64,000 nt of DNA, from assembly GCA_963724535.1 (NCBI GenBank), contig CAVRVD010000021.1, positions 1-64,000 on the forward strand, read 5' to 3'. Below are positions 60,039 to 64,000 of this stretch, piece by piece. The notes below the pieces were generated by a model. It made no database searches. It saw nothing but the letters and a program-made list of their open reading frames with translations, and was not told the origin of the DNA. This stretch comes from JADJPO01 sp963724535. Its GTDB lineage: Bacteria; Actinomycetota; Actinomycetes; Actinomycetales; Kineosporiaceae. The position numbers and the translations under genes were made by a program. Numbering within the stretch: position 1 is the first letter of the stretch; each line of letters opens with the position of its first letter.

Positions 60039-61745
60039 TCACCGAGCGTGCCAGTCGGGGTGGTTCAGGAGCTGCTCGCGCACCTGCCGATGCAGGACCT
60101 TCCCGATAGCCGAGCGCGGGAGCTCGTCGACGATGAACACCCGGCGGGGAACCTTGTACCCGGTGAGGTGATCGCGTGACGCCTGCCGCACGACATCAGC
60201 ATCGAGTTCGGCCCCCGGTTCGGCTACCACCGCGGCGACGACGACCTCGCCGCCGGACTCATGCGGCAGACCGACCGCTGCCGCGTCGAGGATTCCGGGC
60301 AGGCGGCGCATCGCGTCCTCGACCTCGGAGGGATACACGTTGAAGCCACCCGTGATGATGAGCTCCTTGATGCGGTCCACGACGGAGATGAAGCCGTCGA
60401 CGTCCATCACGACGACGTCGCCGGTCCGGATCCAGCCGCCGTCAAGTAGCACCGCAGCCGTGTCATCGGGTCGGTTCCAGTAGCCGGCGAAGACCTGCGG
60501 ACCGCGCACCAACAGCTCCCCGGCCTCACCGATGGCCCGCTCCTGCGTGGGGTTGCGCGGGTCGACGATGCGCACCTCGGTGGAGGGAATCGGCACACCT
60601 ATCGTGCCTGGGCGGCGGGTGTGCGCGACCGGATTGCCGATCGTCACCGGTGAGGTCTCCGTCATGCCGTAGCCCTCGACGAGCAGGCCTCCGGTGGCCG
60701 ACTCCCATACGTCGACCACAGCTGGGGGTAGTGACATCGCTCCGGAGAACGCGTAGCGGATCGGGCTCAGGTCAACGTCCTTGGCGCGAGCGACCTCGGC
60801 GAGTGCCTGGTAGATCGGCGGGACGCCAGGCAGGAATGTCGCAGGCCGACGCTGCATGGCCGCCAGCACCTGGTCGACGTCGAAGCGCGGGAACAACACG
60901 AGTGTGGCGCCGATGTTCACCGCGAAGGTGAGGCACAGCGTCAGCCCGAAGGCGTGGAACAGCGGCAGTACCGCGTAGATGACTTCTCGGCCGTCCTGGA
61001 GGCCAGGCACCCAGGCCCGGCATTGCGCCACGTTGGACCGCAGGTTGCCGTGGGTCAGGATTGCGCCCTTCGGCACCCCCGTCGTGCCACCCGTGTACTG
61101 CAACAACGCCGTGTCCGAAGACGCGGGGCCGGGGTGGCCGCCGACCAGCGGAGCGGCCGAGGCGACGAGCTTCTCCCAGGAGAGCGCACCGCGCGCGGGA
61201 CCAGTCATGGCCGCCCGCGCGGCCCGGGCCTTTGCCAGCGGGAGCCGCAGTGCCCAACGCTTCGAGCGCGGCAGCGCGGCGGTCAGGTCCACCGCAACGA
61301 TCGAACGAAGCTCGGTCTGGGCAACGAGCCGCTGCAGCGTGGGCACGACCTTGTCCCAGGCGATGGCCACGTGGGCTCCGTGATCGGCCAGCTGGTGGGC
61401 GAGCTCCTCGGGCGTGTACAGCGGGTTGTGCTCGACGACAATGCCGCCGAGGCGGAGCACCGCGTAGAAGGCCACCACATGCTGGGGGCAGTTGGGCATC
61501 ACGAGGGCAACCCGATCCCCTCGCCCGACGCCGAGGCGACGCAGCGCCTCCGCAGCACGACAGACCTGGTCGCCGAGCTGGCGGTAGGTCGTGGTCGCGC
61601 CGTAGAAGTCGAGGGCCACCCGATCCGCGAACCGCCGAACCGCGCTATCGAGCACGTCGGGCAGAGACTCGTCATGCACGTCGACGTCGGCAGGGACCCC
61701 TGCGGCATAGCTGGCAAGCCAGGGGCGTGGGCTGGCACCGCTCAC
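60039..61745 (-). CDS. long-chain fatty acid-CoA ligase
   Basis: GTG 61745 is chosen because GAGGAGG lies 7-13 bases upstream; a frame start at 61781 has none. The product has 568 residues. Adenylate-forming motifs are Y-T-G-G-T-T-G-V-P-K-G-A, Y-G-M-T-E-T-S-P, W-I-R-T-G-D-V and I-T-G-G-F-N-V-Y-P-S-E-V-E, with the catalytic Lys in R-S-A-I-G-K-V-L. It activates fatty acids for degradation, lipid or polyester synthesis. Monocistronic. Confidence 0.93.
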   Translation of the reverse strand: MSGASPRPWLASYAAGVPADVDVHDESLPDVLDSAVRRFADRVALDFYGATTTYRQLGDQVCRAAEALRRLGVGRGDRVALVMPNCPQHVVAFYAVLRLGGIVVEHNPLYTPEELAHQLADHGAHVAIAWDKVVPTLQRLVAQTELRSIVAVDLTAALPRSKRWALRLPLAKARAARAAMTGPARGALSWEKLVASAAPLVGGHPGPASSDTALLQYTGGTTGVPKGAILTHGNLRSNVAQCRAWVPGLQDGREVIYAVLPLFHAFGLTLCLTFAVNIGATLVLFPRFDVDQVLAAMQRRPATFLPGVPPIYQALAEVARAKDVDLSPIRYAFSGAMSLPPAVVDVWESATGGLLVEGYGMTETSPVTIGNPVAHTRRPGTIGVPIPSTEVRIVDPRNPTQERAIGEAGELLVRGPQVFAGYWNRPDDTAAVLLDGGWIRTGDVVVMDVDGFISVVDRIKELIITGGFNVYPSEVEDAMRRLPGILDAAAVGLPHESGGEVVVAAVVAEPGAELDADVVRQASRDHLTGYKVPRRVFIVDELPRSAIGKVLHRQVREQLLNHPDWHAR

Positions 61746-61909
61746 AGCGACCTCCTCGCGTGTCGACGCCCAGCCTGTCACGCCTGCGCTCTCTGGGCGG
61801 CGACCCTGGTCCGCGCCGATCCGCCCGGCGTCCGGTGTGCACGAGGCAGAACCGAAACGGGCCCACTGCCTGGCTACCGGTATTGTTCACCGTCTCGTAG
61901 TGTCTCGGT

Positions 61910-62839
61910 ATGCCGAAGGCGACCGGCAGACCAGGACAACCCGCGGCTGCCCGTGCGGGGTTGTGGGAAGGCCTGCACGTCCGGTACTTGGCGGTCGCCT
62001 ATGCGTTCTCGTGGGTGTTCTGGGTCGGTGCCTGGCTGGTGGGTCGTGCGCTGGGCACCGGGGACCTGCTGTTCAACGAGGATCTCGTCTGGCGGGTGTT
62101 CTTCGAACGGGACGTGCCGGCTGAACTGCTTGCCGTGTCAGCGTTGTCGCTGGTCGGCGTGTACGGTCCCATGCTCGGTGGAATTCTGGTGTCCCGGGCA
62201 GATCCGCGGATCCCGGCGGGGGACCTGGGCCGGCGACTGAGGCGGGTCAACGTCGGTTGGGGCACGTACGCGACCGTGGCGGCGATCCTGCTGCTCGTGA
62301 CGGTCCCGGTCCTCGCTCTCGCGGCAGCGACCACGCCGCGGACGACGGGCGCGCCGTCCGCAGGCTCGCTCGCAGTGTTCCTGCTGACCTTCTTCGTCGT
62401 GCAGATGCTCACCTCGGGTACGGAGGAGATCGGGTGGCGTGGCTACCTGACCGAGAAGATGCTTCCCGGACGGGGGTTCTGGGACACCGGCTGGGCGGTC
62501 GGACCCGTATGGGCGCTGTGGCACCTGCCCGTGGTGACGATGATCTTTGCGCAGCAAGGCATGGGGCTGGTGTCGATCGCCGGATCCCTTGCCGGGTTCG
62601 GAATGGGGATCATCGCCATGGCGATCCTGCAGGCGTGGTTCTACGAACGCACCCGTAGCGTGTTCCTCAGCGTCGTCATCCACGCCGCCTTCAACACGGT
62701 TCCGCTGACGATCGTCCTGCTGTACGAAGGATCTCCGGCCGCGGTCGGTGGGAACGTGCTGCTGTGGGTGTTCGTGGTCGTGCTGAAGTCCCGCACGGAC
62801 CGAGCCGCCAAGGTCGCGGCCGGGCGTGACCGGGCGTGA
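61910..62839 (+). CDS. CPBP-family intramembrane glutamic endopeptidase
   Basis: The product has 309 residues with about eight hydrophobic helices. The catalytic motifs are complete: G-T-E-E-I-G-W-R-G-Y-L, W-A-L-W-H-L-P and V-I-H-A-A-F-N-T. The family (Abi/Rce1-like) cleaves prenylated or peptide substrates in the membrane and often serves in bacteriocin immunity. A Pro/Arg leader of 23 residues precedes the first helix. Confidence 0.9.
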   Translation: MPKATGRPGQPAAARAGLWEGLHVRYLAVAYAFSWVFWVGAWLVGRALGTGDLLFNEDLVWRVFFERDVPAELLAVSALSLVGVYGPMLGGILVSRADPRIPAGDLGRRLRRVNVGWGTYATVAAILLLVTVPVLALAAATTPRTTGAPSAGSLAVFLLTFFVVQMLTSGTEEIGWRGYLTEKMLPGRGFWDTGWAVGPVWALWHLPVVTMIFAQQGMGLVSIAGSLAGFGMGIIAMAILQAWFYERTRSVFLSVVIHAAFNTVPLTIVLLYEGSPAAVGGNVLLWVFVVVLKSRTDRAAKVAAGRDRA

Positions 62840-62932
62840 TGATGATCTCGTCCCCGCTCGACACCTGGAGATCGCCCGCGGGTACATCGGGGACGTGTCG
62901 TTGACGGTGCTGGACGCCCAGTCCCTCGGCAC

Positions 62933-63110
62933 GAGATCGACGCCTTCTTCGAGCGCAGCCTCGCGGCGGCAAGGGCAACGTGCGCGCCCTCCTGGTCTCG
63001 GTCGACGGTCAGCGGATCGTCGATCGCTACTTCCGCGGTGGCGACGCCTCGCAGACGGCCGACGGCGACGTTCGAACTCCTGACCTCCGCCGTCATCGTG
63101 CCGGCGTTGG
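62933..63110 (+). pseudogene. serine hydrolase (beta-lactamase-related) remnant
   Basis: The frame E-I-D-A-F-F-E-R-S-L-A-A-A (62933) and, after a one-base shift, G-N-V-R-A-L-L-V-S-V-D-G-Q-R-I-V-D-R-Y-F-R-G-G-D-A are the start of a class C beta-lactamase-like esterase. The S-x-x-K motif and the rest are missing. It lies in a 401-base gap otherwise empty of genes. Confidence 0.5.
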
Positions 63111-63240
63111 TCTGACAAGCCTGTCCCGCTCCGGAGGGCAGCGGCGAGGTCTGAGCCCTGATCAGGCGCACCGAGGACGTAGGGCCAGGGTTCGGACGGC
63201 GCCGCGCGGCGCATTCTGGAGGTTCGGGCGGTGAGTTGCC

Positions 63241-63891
63241 ATGACACGTGCAGCCAACTCCAGCCCCGCTCCGCTAGCCGCCTACACGACCGACGCGGAG
63301 CGCTACGACTGCCGCACAGCGCTGTTCCAGTGCTGGCGGGACCTGGCCGTGGACGCCCTGGCCCTGCAGGCGGGTGACCACGTGGTCGACGTGGGCTGCG
63401 GTACGGGACTGTGTTTCGCCCGGCTGGAGAGCGCGATCGGCGTGAGTGGGCAGATCACCGGGATCGACGAGGCCCCGCCGATGCTCGTCGTGGCTCGGCG
63501 TCGGGTCGAGCGGCACGCCTGGCGCAATGTGGAGCTGATCGCTGGCCCGGCGCACCTGGCCCGGCTGTCGTATACCGCCGATGCGGCGCTCTTCTGTGCG
63601 GTGCACGACGTCCTGCAGGACCGGGAGGCGCTGCTCAACGTGCTCGCGCAGCTGCGGCCGGGCGGACAGGTGAGCGCCATCGGCGGGCGGTGGGCGGACC
63701 CCTCGCTGGTCGCCTACAACGCGGTGATCAGATCGCTGCACGCGCCGTACATCAAGGACTTTGGCGCGTTCGACCGGCCCTGGACGCAGTTGGAGGAGCT
63801 GCTCGAGGACACCCGGGTGGGTGAGATCGCGTTCGGGAGTGGCTACCTGCTGGCGGGCAGCACCTCAGGTCGGCGGCCCGCGCCTGCCTGA
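63241..63891 (+). CDS. class I SAM-dependent methyltransferase
   Basis: The product has 216 residues. H-V-V-D-V-G-C-G-T-G-L-C-F is motif I, with G-I-D-E-A-P-P-M-L following. A-D-A-A-L-F-C-A-V-H-D-V-L-Q-D and L-R-P-G-G-Q-V-S-A-I-G are later motifs. The substrate is unknown; Cys in motif I is common. It starts 130 bp after the serine-hydrolase remnant and is not clearly in an operon. Confidence 0.88.
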   Translation: MTRAANSSPAPLAAYTTDAERYDCRTALFQCWRDLAVDALALQAGDHVVDVGCGTGLCFARLESAIGVSGQITGIDEAPPMLVVARRRVERHAWRNVELIAGPAHLARLSYTADAALFCAVHDVLQDREALLNVLAQLRPGGQVSAIGGRWADPSLVAYNAVIRSLHAPYIKDFGAFDRPWTQLEELLEDTRVGEIAFGSGYLLAGSTSGRRPAPA

Positions 63892-63905
63892 GGATGCGGA
63901 CGGCA

Positions 63906-64000
63906 CTACTCCGGCGCGATGACCTTGATCGGTTTCGCGGGCACTCCGCCCACCACGTGGTAGTCGGCCACGTCCTTGGTGACCACGGAGTTCGCTGCCA
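63906..64000 (-). CDS. hexapeptide-repeat acetyltransferase, C-terminus only
   Basis: The last 30 codons are visible before TAG at 63906-63908: A-A-N-S-V-V-T-K-D-V-A-D-Y-H-V-V-G-G-V-P-A-K-P-I-K. This is the typical end of a left-handed beta-helix sugar O-acetyltransferase (maltose/galactoside type). The rest of the gene lies beyond the window. Confidence 0.8.
   Translation of the reverse strand, partial: AANSVVTKDVADYHVVGGVPAKPIKVIAPE

Overview
The window is high-GC actinobacterial chromosome (GC-rich third codon positions, frequent GTG starts, SepX/GLPR-like division protein, actinobacterial LexA-type box). Gene content and order (galU, glp/moeA, moaC, mog, rimJ-like, sepX-like on one side; 5-FTHF cyclo-ligase, antiporter, FmdB, MTAP, SAF protein, mscL on the other) fit a Frankiales/Sporichthyales-like actinomycete. 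I cannot name a genus.

Region A (1-16.5 kb) is a decayed conjugative element. A type IV secretion set (VirB2-like pilin, VirB6/TrbL-like membrane protein, PrgI-like protein, VirB4 ATPase, TraD/VirD4-like coupling ATPase) is followed by element housekeeping genes (XRE repressor with a twin operator, replication-relaxation protein, DUF4192, a zinc-ribbon protein, DUF932). Almost every long gene here carries several frameshifts. virB4 also holds a truncated IS3-family element and a roughly 130-bp insertion of GGTTGGCCAACC-type palindromes. The pilin, the IS orfA, the repressor and a secreted CHAP/seven-blade-propeller cargo gene are intact. The cargo lies between two diverged copies of a sigma-like gene end.

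Region B (16.6-19.3 kb) joins the element remnant to the chromosome. It has a YbjN-like gene, then a near-consensus LexA box driving an overlapping pair: a DprA-family protein and a ComF-like phosphoribosyltransferase with an N-terminal Cys4 cluster. This is followed by a 10-bp tandem repeat, a terminator and tRNA-Ala(CGC), a typical integration site. I consider the LexA-controlled DprA-PRTase pair the best candidate for an undescribed system, possibly defence or genome maintenance.

Region C (19.4-47.8 kb) is ordinary chromosome: the cell-division/molybdopterin cluster, with a large secreted fibrinogen-like/propeller/FN3 protein inserted on the opposite strand; a diguanylate cyclase; a 5-FTHF cyclo-ligase without a normal start codon; an antiporter; a CIRCE-controlled FmdB gene; MTAP; a SAF protein; MscL; a 1460-residue UPF1-like helicase/nuclease lacking the Walker-A lysine; OsmC; ATP-grasp; lipid kinase; App1 phosphatase; an L,D-transpeptidase and UspA.

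Region D (47.9-64 kb) is a looser set: an ABC exporter, an overlapping S51 peptidase / PEP-synthase-like / PlsY-like operon, a lipid-handling run (flippase-like, PAP2, GDPD), PHA synthase, a broken TAP-like hydrolase, an acyl-CoA ligase, a CPBP protease, a serine-hydrolase remnant, a methyltransferase and the end of a hexapeptide acetyltransferase.
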